A stretch of 64,000 bases of DNA from Paragordius varius (taxonomy: Eukaryota > Nematomorpha). Positions 11,904-24,135 of this stretch are shown one piece after another. Numbering within the stretch: position 1 is the first letter of the stretch; each line of letters opens with the position of its first letter. The notes below the pieces were generated by a model. That model had not been told where the DNA came from, ran no database searches, and worked only from the letters and a program-made list of their open reading frames with translations. Where the stretch lies: NCBI GenBank assembly GCA_964247055.1, contig OZ176053.1, positions 1,798,001 to 1,862,000 of the forward strand. The letters run 5' to 3'. The position numbers and the translations under genes are program-made.

Positions 11904-14900
11904 ATGCTTTTAGGATTCTGCATTTTACTATCCATTTTTGCACAATTATTATATGTTGAGGGCTCAAAATCTCTGGATAAATATATTAAGTCAGATCATA
12001 CCAATAACTGGGCTGTCATAGTTGCAACCTCAAGATACTGGTTTAATTATCGTCACATTGCTAATGCATTATCCATATATCATACGGTTAAAAGATTGGG
12101 CATACCCGATAACCATATAATTTTAATGATTGCCGATGATATTGCATGTAATCCTAGAAATCCTAAACCAGGTTTTTTATGGGTTTTTTCAATTTTAACA
12201 CAATCTAAAATAGAAATATATTGCGCATTGGAACTTATCCTATTTGTTTTTGTTATTAATCATGTTTTTTCCACATATTTTTTTGGTTCTGGTTTTAATT
12301 TTGGTTCTATTTTTTTTATACATATTGTTATATCTAATAGAATTCACATAATTACCTGCAAAAATTATTCCAGTATACTTTTATATCCAAAACAATATTT
12401 AATATAATAAATAAAAAAATGTTAGAAATTTAGAAAAAAATTATTGTTAAAATTTGTATTTTAAAAAAATAAAAAAAATAATTTTATAAACCAACATATT
12501 TATAATTCTATTTAGGAACAGTATATAATCATCGGAATCAATTAATGAATGTGTATGGAGATGATGTGGAAATTGATTATCGTGGAACTGATGTAATTAT
12601 TAAATAAAATATAAATTAAAAAAATATTTTTCAAATTATTTCCAAAACAAAATTTAGTAAGACTAAACATTTTTTAATAATGAAAACCATAGTTTTGTGT
12701 AGTGTAATAAAAAATATAGTAAATTGGTATCAATCTTAATTAAATCAGAATATATTTATGGAAAATAAGAGTTTTAAAAAGTAAAATAATACTAGTTCTT
12801 ATTTTTTTAACCATTTGGATTAACAATTTAATTTATCAAAAAAATATATATTTTATTGGATTATTTTATTGCCATTTAGGTAACTGTTGAAAATTTAATC
12901 AGAATCCTGACAAACAGACATTTTCCTGGGACGCCGGATTCAAAAAAGTTGTTATCTGATAGCGGAAGCAATATTTTACTCTACATGACTGGTAATATAA
13001 AATTTATTTTAAATTTTAATTTAATATTTTAATAATATATTAATAAGTTAAAAATTAATTAAAAAGTAATTAAAACGCTATAGTATTTCATTTTCAATAT
13101 GTAATTATAAATTTCATTATAATTATTTGAAATTGATAATTATTAGACAAAATCGGTATGATAATTTATATTTTGACACTAACAAATACCGAGTACATAT
13201 TAATCATGAATTGATAGATTTTTAAATTATTATTTAACCGTAAAAATAGTGGATTTAAAATGAATGGGTGGATCAATTTAATACTTTTCAAAGATTTTAA
13301 ATGTGACATAAGCTTTATATACATTTACAATTCAAATTCACCCTTAAACAATTTATATTGACCCTTAAAATTATATTTTTTTAAGATTAAAATTTAGCTA
13401 TATTTTTATATATTTTTTAAAAAATAATACTGAAAAAATAATAAACTACGTCATAAATATATATTTTATATAGATAATGAGATATATTAGTTCGACAAAA
13501 CAAAAATTATTTTTAGGGTGAATTTTAAAATTTAAGGATGAATTTGAACTGTAAATGGTATATAAAATTTTTTAAATATATATTTTGCATAAGCATGAAA
13601 CAAATTATTTCGCTTATAATTATTCCAATTTACCCTAAAAATGTAGAAAAATTAATAGAATTTAGTTAAATTGTAAAAAATAATTTTTAAATAATGACTA
13701 TTAATTTATAATAGGTCATGGTGGGGATGGTTTTCTAAAATTTCAGGATTCCGAAGAAATTACGAGCGTCGAGCTGGGAAACTTATTTGAACAAATGTGG
13801 GAAGCAAACAGGTAAATTATTTTATTTAACATTTTTTCGTTTTAAAAATTACTTAAATTATATAATTTATTTCATAATAATTGTTCATTTCAATTAAGAA
13901 TTTAAAATTGAAATTACACATGCAAAAAATGACAAATACTCTTTGAAAATATACTTTTTAAAACAATGAATGTTGGTTACACAATCAAATAATTATTTTA
14001 CAATTGTAATTATATAATTAATAAGAGAAATATAAAGTATGAATGTCTTTTAGAAAAATATTTATCTTAATATTTTTACTTTTTATACCTAAGTGTTTAC
14101 TGTAAATTTGCAATGTTTATTTGATTGAGTGGGTGAATAGGTTTAATGATAAAACTTATGGTTTGAAAAATATATTTGGCAAATTGTTTTAGTTTTTTTT
14201 CTGTATGATATCAATTTTGACTGTATTTATTATATATATATTATTGGTTACATACATAGATATCATCAACTCTTTTTTATAATTGATACATGTCAAGCAA
14301 CGTCAATGTTTAAACATTTCCATTCACCCAATCTATTGGGCCTAGCTAGTAGTCTTGTGGGCGAAGATTCATTATCGGTATAAATATTAAATGGTTTTTA
14401 ATTACCCAGTAAAAATTGAAGTTATACGGACAAAACGCAAAAATGTTTATATTTTAATCTATATTTTAATTATATTTTACTAGTAGTAATCGAAAATTTA
14501 CAATAAATTCATATACTGAAATATATTGCACTATAATAATAAAGACAAATATTTTTCTCTTAAAGAAAACGATCATACTTTTTTAAACCTTAATTTTTTC
14601 TTAATAAGCTATATAGTTACAATCGTTAAATTTAGAATTGATTGTGTTAGTAATATATATAATCTCTATTTCGCACTTTTCCATTGAGTTTTATTTAAAA
14701 AAATCAAGATTTAAAAAGTATGGTTGTTTTTTAGTAAAAAATATTTGTCCGTGTAATTTCAGTTTTTACTGTATATTTTAATTCTTTGAGACTTCTCACT
14801 AAATATTTGCAGTCAAACCTCTTTTTATAAAAAACAGTGACTGCCCTCAAGAAATTTTACAACATAATAATTAAACAGAGAAATACCATGAATAGTAGCA

Positions 14901-16210
14901 AAGAATTATGGTGGGAACTTAAAACATAAAGTTTTTTTACCCTCTAAAACCATTCATTTATATTATGTGTATGAAATAAAAATTCTCTTTTTAGTATAAA
15001 TTTATACCAGCTAACTAAAATTAAGCACTCATAATCTCGTTAATAAAATAATGGAAAAATAATTATTAATCTTATAAACTACTTTTATTTAACGCATAAA
15101 AATCTTACCAATTTTAGTTTAAAATTACCCTTAGTTTGGTGACAAATTCATATTAAATTACTATTATTTTTTATATAAAATCTAATTAGCATCACATAGA
15201 TACATCTATTGGGGTTTATGTGGTCGATCGTTTTACCTATTATATCCTTCAATTTTTAGAGGATGTAACTCCTACCAGTAAGCACACACTCTATTCATTA
15301 GTATGTATATATCTTTATTTTTATATATATTAAATACTCTAAACTCCACCAACCCCTTTTCTTTTACAATCTTTTTTTTAAATTAGTTCAAATTCACCTT
15401 TAAACAATTCAAATTTAGCCTAAAAATAAATTATGTGTTTTCGAACTAATAACTCATGATTAATATATATAATATATCTTTATGGTATAGTTTATTATAT
15501 TTTCAGTATTATTTTAATTTAAAATAAAAATTTTATTTTTTAGAAATATATAAAAACATAGGTAATTTTTCTTAAAAATCATATAATTTATTTGAGGGTG
15601 AATTTGAATTGTAATGGTATATTATAATATGAATTTTTTTAGATATATTAAAATTGTGTCATACAAACTAAACCTAGTTTAAAATTACATTTATGTTAAA
15701 ATAATAATCCAAAAACAAATTCAATTTATTATTTTTTGCCATTTTTTTAATCTTTTTAATATTATTAAATAATGTATAATCATAAAGGGGGTAGGACTCC
15801 AATTTCGATGTTTTCGTACCACGAAGTAATTTATATTCATAATATCTATACTTCGTGGTAATCTGAAGCGATTTTTTGCGTAATATATGCCCTTGTGTTC
15901 AACAAATAATTTTACAGATCAATCTGGCCTTCTGACCTAAATTTAAAACATTATAAATTTTTGTTTTTTCAATTCATTTTTTTATATATCCATCCATTTA
16001 TATATTTAGTTTAAAGCATGCCCGAAACATTTATGTGGTTCTACCGTTGGCAATAGAACTGACAAATTTCCGCATTCATTGAAGAAAGTGCCAGTCACCA
16101 ATTTCTTTGGTAGTGATCACATTATTGAATCCATACCATCCCTCGCTCAATGGTGGAATGAACAGCACGAAAATATGTTGAATAAAATTCCTATTAAAAT
16201 TGAATTTTAA
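11904..16210 (+). CDS. PIGK: GPI-anchor transamidase catalytic subunit (PIGK/GPI8), peptidase family C13
   Basis: Catalytic cysteine protease subunit of the GPI transamidase, which cleaves C-terminal signals in the ER and attaches the GPI anchor. Seven in-phase exons (11904-12171, 12516-12592, 12880-12991, 13715-13811, 14260-14377, 15190-15300, 16010-16210) give about 327 residues. A signal peptide ([20 protein letters not shown]) precedes [17 protein letters not shown] and [13 protein letters not shown]. The catalytic His lies in [17 protein letters not shown] across exons 3/4 and the catalytic Cys in [11 protein letters not shown] in exon 5. The in-frame ATG at 11841 would add 21 residues before the signal peptide. 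The protein ends soon after [11 protein letters not shown] and lacks the C-terminal membrane segment of the vertebrate protein; an extra 3' exon cannot be excluded, but an AATAAA follows at about 16278. Confidence 0.93.
13316..13563. mobile_element. MITE, TATACCATTT/AATTCACCC family (copy in PIGK intron 3)
   Basis: The left arm reads acatttacaattcaaattcaccc and the right arm gaatttgaactgtaaatggtata, forming terminal inverted repeats. The interior shares the family landmarks 'aagattaaaatttagctatattttt' and 'gaaaaaataataaactacgtc' with the other copies (15385, 23577, 27599, 31496, 33023, 37078). No coding capacity. Confidence 0.75.
14406..14772. mobile_element. CAGT-type MITE in PIGK intron 5
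   Basis: It begins CAGTAAAAATTGAAGTTATA and ends with the reverse-complement type TTTCAGTTTTTACTGTA. The inner arms contain 'aaagacaaatatttttctc' and 'aaaatatttgtccg'. About 95 bp between the outer and inner left arm (14445-14545) looks like an insertion or expansion relative to other copies. Confidence 0.65.
15385..15621. mobile_element. MITE, AATTCACCC family, left end eroded (PIGK intron 6)
   Basis: The left arm starts at agttcaaattcacc without the usual TATACCATTT; the right arm gggtgaatttgaattgtaatggtatatt is intact. The interior is inverted relative to the copy at 13316 (cagtattatttt and tttattttttagaaatata blocks), consistent with TIR elements inserting in either orientation. Confidence 0.6.
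15817..15860. other. 12-bp perfect stem hairpin
   Basis: TACCACGAAGTA (15817-15828) and its exact reverse complement TACTTCGTGGTA (15849-15860) flank a 20-nt AT-rich loop in the last PIGK intron. GC-richer than its surroundings. It could be a tiny foldback remnant or an RNA hairpin in the intron. Confidence 0.5.
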
Positions 16211-16435
16211 AAAGCAATATATTTTTTCGTTAAAACTATATGTACTATAGTCTGTGATATAGTTGTCAATGTATATAATAAATTTTTGATGCATTTTATA
16301 AAGATATGTGTATCAATTCATTTTAAATTGTATTCTTATCATTTTTAAACTTCATTGGGTTTGTTGTTTTCGTCCTTTAAACAAAGATTGTAAACATTTT
16401 ATGTTTTTTGTGAAGGCGAAATTTAGAGTTGAGAT

Positions 16436-18346
16436 ATATACCATTTCCCAGTCAAAATAAACATTTTCCTAGTCGATCGAAACATTTTCCCAATCAATCG
16501 AAACGATTTCCCAGTCAATCGAAACATTTTCCCAGTCAATCGAAACGTTTTCCCAGTCAATAAAAACATTTTCCAATAAAAACGTTTTCCCAGTCAATAA
16601 AAACGGTTTTATTTTTGATGATAAATATCAAAACAAGATATAAAAATAACTTTTAACCATTATCAGCGTAATATTAGGATATTACTTTTTATTAAAACAC
16701 ACTTTAAATGACAGTTTTTTCAATTATATTGTATACACAATCATTAATGACTTATTCTTTAAAAGTTTTATTTTTGGAATTTGAGATGATGTTTTTGATA
16801 TTCGCATTATTTGCGGCTAACTTAAAAAAATAGTTACGGATGAAATAATAAATTTATAAAAATACTAGCGTAAATCTCGTGCTGCTACGCAGCCGGACTT
16901 CTGGGGGGGAGGGCTATTGGAAAAACGGGACAATAAAATGATCCTCTTCGAAACATTATTTAATAGATATGATTTTATAGGAATTTCAAAACGGAGCATT
17001 CATACTAATATATTGTTTAATTGGGGGAAAAATAGATTTAAAAAATTATTTTTGTGGACTTTTTTTTAAAATGGCATTTTACGGGGGGAGCTGGTTAAAA
17101 AGAGGGCCTAAATCAAAAAAGTGACTCGATTATGTTCGCAATCGAAAATAAGTAAACAAAAATTATATTTGAAATAGAATGGACTAACACGTTCTCTAGA
17201 AAATTGTCTCAAAGACACGATTTTTGTGGACTTCTGTTTTCAAAAAAAACCCGCTTTTCACACGGGGTGGGCCCGAACTGGGGGCCTATTTCAAAAAAAA
17301 GGCGAAGCTATTGTCGGGGCATTCATTAATGATTATATTTTTTCGAAGTTTGGATTTGAATGGGTCTACCGGTTTTCCTGTACCAGATCACAAAGCTAGC
17401 ATTTTCCATTTTTATAAATATATAGATACCATTTTTATCTCAAGGTCATTTAACACTTCATGGATAAACATAAATTTTATTGTAATTTTATATTATTTAT
17501 CATTTGGTCGATCGGGGGCACAACGCGGCCTACCGAGTATCTTTGTGCGGCCCGTGAAAAATTTGGAAATTCATATGCAAAAATATACCCACAAAATCTT
17601 AGTAATATTCATATTTCTTACGCAATTATTATGAATGAGTCTATTAATTGGTAACAAATTTAAAAAATGTTATATTGTGTTTGTATTTTACAGTCTTATT
17701 AATCAAAAAATTAGGAGAATGCCCTTATATATTTCGAATGCTGAACGGTGTGCTTTTTTGAGTTAAAAATGCGGCCCACGAAGGCATTTGGTCGGACACC
17801 CTTGTTTTAGTCAATATCCTTTTTATTAAATATTTTTAAATCAAAAACATTTTTATTAAAAAAAATTTTCGTTTAGCTTTAGATATTTTTTTCCGACAGT
17901 ATTTTTATCGACAAACTTGACTAAAAAGTATTTTGAAGCGTTCGGAAAATATTAATGTAAATCGATAAAATAAAAAATATTATCTTAAAAACATCTCAAA
18001 TCCCAAAAATATAACTTTTAAAGAATAAGTCATTAATGATTGTGTATGGAATATATGAAAAAACTGTCATTCAAATTGTATTTTTTAAAAAAATAATATC
18101 CTAATATTACGCTGATAATGGTTAAAAGTTATTTTTATATCTTATTTTGATATTTATCATCAAAAATAAAACCGTTTTTATTGATTGAGAAAATGTTTTT
18201 ATTGACTGGAAAATGTTTCGATTGACTGGGAAAACGTTTCGATTGACAAAAATGTTTAGATTAACTGGGAAAACGTTTCGATTGATTGGGAAAATGTTTC
18301 GATTGACTGGAAAAACGTTTATTTAGACTGGGAAATGGTATATATC
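16436..18346. mobile_element. long-TIR element A with 21-bp subterminal repeats
   Basis: Inverted arms of about 430 bp (16436-16866 and about 17940-18346) begin and end ATATACCATTTCCCAGTC / GACTGGGAAATGGTATAT. Each arm opens with about seven 21-bp units of the type cccagtcaatcgaaacrtttt, then shares a region containing 'aacttttaaccattatcagcgtaatat' and 'cacaatcattaatgacttattctttaaa'. The core is shared with element B and includes a GC-richer 'gcggcccgtgaaaa' segment. Compared with B this copy has about 0.56 kb extra (16867-17430), which is the dispersed repeat also found at 4650. There is no transposase ORF, so it is non-autonomous. Confidence 0.8.
16866..17432 (+). repeat. dispersed repeat, RTE-like tail (copy 2), nested in element A
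   Basis: It starts ctagcgtaaatctcgtgctg and from about 17015 aligns with 4650-5054 to the common end taaatatatag. Its absence from sibling element B indicates insertion into element A after the two diverged. The ORF across it (TSVFKKNP-type translation) has a partial equivalent in copy 1 but is interrupted and has no recognisable domain. Confidence 0.65.
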
Positions 18347-18394
18347 GATATTGCTCAAAACCTAGTACTTTATTTTATAATATTTTAACACTTC

Positions 18395-18910
18395 TATTCA
18401 ATTTAGGGTATCTAAAAACCCCAGACAATATTTGAGTTGATATTTTAATAAATTACTAAAAGAAACAATCCCTATTTATTATGCTTCTATAATGATAATA
18501 AGCCAAAATATCTAAATAAAATTTAGATAAAAAAAGTCCATTTCAATAGCCGGAAGCCAATTTTATTTTGCAACATTTTTGCAAAATATCGTGTTAGTAT
18601 AATTTTATAATTCTAATAATTTAAGTTTCATCTAACATTGAGGTAAACAGGAAAACAAGGTTTATATTTCATATTATTTTTATATTTATAATGCTCACAT
18701 GTCATGATGACTAAATTCATATTTATGGTTATAACTTTGTAAGGAATATCAAATGTTTGTTGTTCTATTTCAGTTCATTAATGTAATATTAGGGCAAACA
18801 TTTGCCATGGTTTCAATTCATTCCATATTTTTTCAAGTATTAAATTTAACAGGCCTGTGGTATTCAACGACCATAATTTAAACCGAAAGACTGAAATAAA
18901 AGTGGTGTAT
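18395..18910 (+). repeat. interspersed repeat R1, copy 1
   Basis: Matches the reverse complement of 40165-40670 over most of its length. Landmarks are 'cagacaatattt', 'ctgaaagaaac/ctaaaagaaac', 'ttatgcttctat', 'aagccaaaatatc' and 'gcaaacwtttgccatggttt'. The last ~140 bp also match 20935-21075 just upstream of the RBM5-like first exon. No coding sequence was recognised. Confidence 0.6.
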
Positions 18911-18955
18911 CCTAGTTATAAACGATTATATTTGTTTAAAAAATATTTTAGCATA

Positions 18956-20272
18956 TACCATTTCCCAGTCAAAATAAACGTTTTCCCAGTCAATCAAAAC
19001 ATTTTCCCAATCAATCGAAACGTTTTCCCAGTCAACCGAAACATTTTCCCAATCAATAAAAACATTTTCCCAGTCAATCGAAACGTTTTCCCAGTCAATA
19101 AAAACGTGTTATTTTTTATGATATCAAAACAAATATATAAAAACAACTTTTAACCATTATCAGTGTAATATATGGATATTATTTTTTATAAAAACACAAT
19201 TATTGAATGACAATTTTTCCAAATATATTCCAGTACACAATCATTAATGACTTATTCTTTAAAGATATTTTTATAATTTGAGATTTTTTAAGATAATATT
19301 TTTTATTTTATCGATAGTTCGCAATAATATTTGCGGCTAACTTAAAATTTCTATAGTTACGGAGGAAATATAAATTTTTAAAAATATACCATATCACAAA
19401 GGTCATTTAACACTTCATATTGGATCTTAAACATAAATTTTACCCTAATTTTATAATATTTATCATTTGGTTCATCGGGGGCCTAAGGCGGCCTTCTGAG
19501 TATCTTTGTGCAGCCCGCGAAAAAATTGGAAATCCATATGCAAAAATATGCCCATAAAATCCTAGTAATATTTATATCTTAAGCTATTATGAATGAGTCT
19601 ATTAAATTGGTAACGAATTAAAAAAAATGTTATATTGTGTTTGTATTTTACAGTCTTATTAATCGAAAAATTATGTGAATGCCCGTATAATGCGGAACGA
19701 TGTGCTTTTTTGAGTTAAAAATGCGGCCCGCGAATGCATTTAGTTGGACGCCCTTGTTTTAGTCAAATATGCTTTTTATTAAATATTTTTGAATCAAAAA
19801 CATTTTTATCAAAAAAATTTCCGTTTAAATATTTTTCCGACAGTATTTTTATCGACAAACTTGACATATTAAAAACTGCTGTGAAGCGCTCTACAAATAT
19901 TAATGCCAACCATCGATAAAATAAAAAATATTATCTTAAAAAATCTCAAATTACAAAAATATCTTTAAAGAATAAGTCATTAATGATTGTGTACTGGAAT
20001 ATATTTGGGAAAATTGTCATTCAATAATTGTGTTTTTATAAAAAATAATATCCATATATTACACTGATAATGGTTAAAAGTTGTTTTATATCTTTGTTTT
20101 GATATTTATCATAAAAAATAACACGTTTTTATTGACTGGGAAAACGTTTTTATTAATTTGGAAAACGTTTAGATTGACTGGGAAATGTTTCAATTGACTG
20201 GGAAAACGTTTCGATTGGCTGAGAAAACGTTTCGATTGATTGGGAAAATGTTTCGATTGACTGGGAAATGGT
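18956..20272. mobile_element. long-TIR element B with 21-bp subterminal repeats
   Basis: Sibling of element A with the same ATATACCATTTCCCAGTC terminus, six or seven 21-bp units per arm (cccagtcaatcgaaacgtttt type) and the same core (19385-19900) without the nested repeat. The ORF at 18857-19153, a run of FPVNRN-type residues, is only a translation of the 21-bp repeats and not a gene. Elements A and B flank repeat R1 in the intergenic region before the RBM5-like gene. Confidence 0.8.
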
Positions 20273-20934
20273 ATATAATATATTTATTATATATTATGCA
20301 TCCCTAAAAAACTAGATCAGAGTGACAAATTTGTGTTATCCGATCAATTTTGTCATAAAGACTAGGTAAGTAAAATCCCAGATCCAACGCAACACTTTAT
20401 CTAGTCTTCAACCGGAGCTAGTCTATTTTTAGGTACATGGATAGTCGGAAATAAGGCCTTTTGGATTTTCTGTGTGATCCATTTGATATCAAATTGACTT
20501 CCTGTGTGCGATAATGGCTTAGGGCTGTAATGATTTTAGTTGCATTCAACTATCAATCTTTATGTGTATAATGGTTCTGAATTTGATAAATATTTTGCTG
20601 TTCACGGAAAATTTTAAAATAATATATATCATTGTGGTTGCTTAAATCTATTTTTGAAGTTGAAGATTATTTAATGCCAGAGTAGGATTGATTTTTATGG
20701 TCCTGTTAGAGCTATATATTCATTAAATGATTTAAAATTTGTATATCCTAAATAATCTTAAAATAACTGACGCTATCACGCGTTTTAATGTACTAACATC
20801 AATAATAATTAGTCACTTAGCTTAAAAAAATTTACAAATCACTGATAAAAGATGTTTTGGCACACCTTTCATGTTGGCTAAATTGTACCTTAAAATTTTT
20901 CCTTAAAATATTTTTATAAATTTATTGTAAAGAT
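20273..20934. other. intergenic stretch without a recognised feature
   Basis: Slightly more GC-rich than its surroundings, with no conserved ORF and no repeat shared elsewhere in the window that I could find by eye. It precedes the RBM5-like gene and may hold distal promoter sequence. Confidence 0.4.
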
Positions 20935-21075
20935 CAGTTTAATTGTTATATAAGTGCAAACTTTTGCCATGTTTAATACCTTCCAAGGTTTTGAATGTAT
21001 TTAATATTAAACAGGCCTGGGTTACTAACTAACCCAATTGGAATCGAAGAACTGAAATGAATGTGTTGTCTCCAA
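20935..21075 (+). repeat. interspersed repeat R1, partial copy at the RBM5 5' end
   Basis: The segment from 'attgttatataagtgcaaacttttgccatg' through 'aacaggcctggg' to 'gaactgaaatgaatgtgttg' matches 18775-18910, and in part the reverse complement of 40165-40290. It directly abuts the first RBM5 exons, so part of the promoter or 5' UTR is repeat-derived, or the repeats captured this region. Confidence 0.55.
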
Positions 21076-21120
21076 GGTATAGGGAATTATCAGGCTTCTT
21101 ATATCATATGTTTCTCTGTC

Positions 21121-24099
21121 ATGTCACGCAGTAGCAGCAGTAGTTCGTCCACTTCACAGGACGTAAAACAGTTAAAGCTTTTTCTTATAATTCTAGCGAT
21201 AAAAAATCTCGTAAAAGAAGGTCTTCTTCTCTCGAAACTCAAAAAAGAGCACGTCATCGCTCACGCTCTAGATCTCGTGACCGTCGAAGACATGTATTTT
21301 CCAATATATATTTGTGTCTAAATTAATTTATATAAAATTTAAGACATCCTTTTAATCTATTTCTTATCTCAATTTTTACTATTGTTAAGCAATATAGGGT
21401 ATTTTTAAAATAATAAATAGGTATAACCGGGTTCGGACCTATTTGCTGAATACTTATCTAATATTGTTTTTTTATTTTTATTTAAATGGTTCTGTACGAT
21501 TATAGCATTTTTACAAGCATAAATGCTTCCTTTCTCGGGGAAATCCAAAAATATACAAAAAATGTTTCATAAATGGATTAATAATGCAAATATAAAATAA
21601 TTGATCATATTAAATTTTTTTATAATCGCATGAAACCGCGTGTTCCGATCCGTTTTTAAAAATTGTTTTCGTTTTTGAATAATTTTTTAGATCATTTAAT
21701 TCATAGAAAACTTTTAATTCATACATGTTTTCTTAAGCAGCAAATAGATGATATTCTTATTTTTTGTTAAATAACATTTCCATTCTGCAAATTTAATTTA
21801 CTTTTTTTCCTATAGCGCAAAAAATCTTACAGTTCATCCACAAGCTCTTCACGTTCAAGATCTAGATCTAGGGGTTCAAAGTCACCCTCTTCCAGTTATC
21901 ATGCAAGAGGACGAAATAAATATTCTTCACGTCGGGAAAAATCACATAGGAGGCGGCGAAGTGCAAGTCAATCGCCCGATACATTAGTACATGGTCACAG
22001 ATATTACAATGATAATGAGAATAAACCCAACAATACAATCATGTTTCGAAACTTACCCCCTGATATAGTGGAGGCCGATGTATGCATTTTTATATTTTTA
22101 ATTTAAATTTATATGGCTTAAATATTTAGTTTTTTGGAAAGTAGGGTTGTTTTTAAATTTTTTGTAAAAAAGTTGATTTCATTTCATATAATTAGTTAAT
22201 CTGATGTGACTTACATCCGTTTTATGAAATATTGTTTGACCGAGTATGGAGTTTAAATTTCATTTTCAAATTATATGTATGTAAAATTTTGAGACTTGTG
22301 TAATACTTGGTTTTTTCTGATATTTAGAGTCTTTTAACTTTTTTTCAAACTTTTATAAAAACATCCATGATTTTGTAACTAAAATCTCAAACAAATTTTT
22401 TTATAACACAACTAAATTTGAAGTTAGCTTTTCAACCTATCACCACACATTACTATTATCATGATTTTAGTGTTTATGTGAGAGAGTTCTTCCTATGGGT
22501 TTGCTATTTGATTAACCTATCTCAGAATTGAATATATCCCCGTATCAAATATCTCCCTGAGAATGAGGGCCATGTATTAATCCTTGAAAAATGTTTTAAC
22601 TAATATGTCTTTATTTTTGTGTGCATAACACACGCACACACATGCATTTTGCATTATACAGATTCAAAAAGAACTTGATAAGGTCCCCGGGTTCGTACGT
22701 GAAATACGATTGATGAGACATAGAGATACGGGTAAAATATTTCAGTTATTTTATTGTAGCAAAATTTGTTTTAGCGGTTAATAATTGTTTTATTCATGAG
22801 TTAAATATAGCTTGGATTGGTTTTAAAATCAAATTGGACATATTTTTTTCAGTATATATTGTTTTATTCCTCTGTTATTTTAAAGGTCATCGTCCGGCGT
22901 ATTCTTTATAATCACATTGTGATTGAATAAATTAAAAACTACCGCTTAAAACATACACTTAACCAATAACAAACGATAAAAAAATTATACCATTGTTACA
23001 GTGAAAATTGAAATTATACGGACCAAACGTTAAAATATTAGGACAAATATTTTTTTAAAAGACAATTGTACTTTTATCAACTTGTTTTTTTTAAATAATA
23101 TAATACATTGATTTATTTTCAAAGTATGAAATAAAGATATAAATTGGTAACACAGTCAATTATTTATAATTTAAATTTAGGAAAAATCAAGTAAAAAAGT
23201 ATTGTTGTCTCTTTGCAAAAAAAATTTGTCTTTATTTTTTTGCGTTCCGTATAATTTTAATTTTTACTGTATAATTTTGGAAGGATAATTTAATTTGTAA
23301 AAGGGTTAAATAACATGGACTTGCTTTATTATAAATATTTGGCTGATAATATTTTTAAAGGTTTACTATTCTATTTCATTTTTTTTCGATTGATTTATGA
23401 ATTTTTGGGTTGTATTCCATTTTGCTTTTTATTAAAGGGATTATCCCATAAATTAATATGACATATAAATTTTTGCATTTTGCTATATTTTACCAATGTT
23501 GATTTTAAGAGTCACATATAAAAAATTTATATGTGGATTAAGAATATCCTTTAATACAGGCGCCTTTAAAAAACATGTAAACCATTTACAATTCAAATTC
23601 ATTTTTGAACAATTCAAATTCACCTTTAAATAAATTATATGTTTTTAAGATTGAAAATTACCTATATTTTTACATATTTTTAAAAAATAAATTTTGTTTT
23701 ATATTAATAATGAGTTATATTAGTTCTAAAACACATAATTTATTTTTAGGGTGAATTTGTATTGTTCAAGGGTGAATTTGAATTGGAGGGTAAATTTGAA
23801 TGTCAAAGGTGAATTTGAACTGTAAAATATACTATTTTTACAATTGTTTTTATTCATATTCTTATACTTAAGGTATATCTCGAGGTTTTGCATTCGTTGA
23901 ATACTTTACCATAGAAGATGCTGTACGATTCTATGAGAGTGTTAAGGTATAACATAGATACTCCTTTTTTGAGTGTTAATTTTATTTTTGTGCCAATGTT
24001 TAGATTGAAAGATTTTGAAAATTAATTTTCAGAAAAATGTTGTAAAATTAAATGTTTTCCCCGCAAAATAAACGTATTTTGGGAATTCTCAGATTATAT

Positions 24100-24135
<36 letters not shown>

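Noticed and set aside
16436-16620. CRISPR-like array of short regular repeats
   Set aside because: Units are head-to-tail without unique spacers, mirrored at the other end of a TIR element, in a eukaryotic contig.
17224-17634. 136-residue ORF in the RTE-like repeat
   Set aside because: Partly matched in copy 1 at 4866-5159, but with frame breaks, no start context and no domain; probably repeat translation.
18857-19153. 98-residue ORF with repeated FPVNRN motifs
   Set aside because: It is the translation of the 21-bp subterminal repeats of element B; the repeat is 7 codons long, so it stays open by arithmetic.
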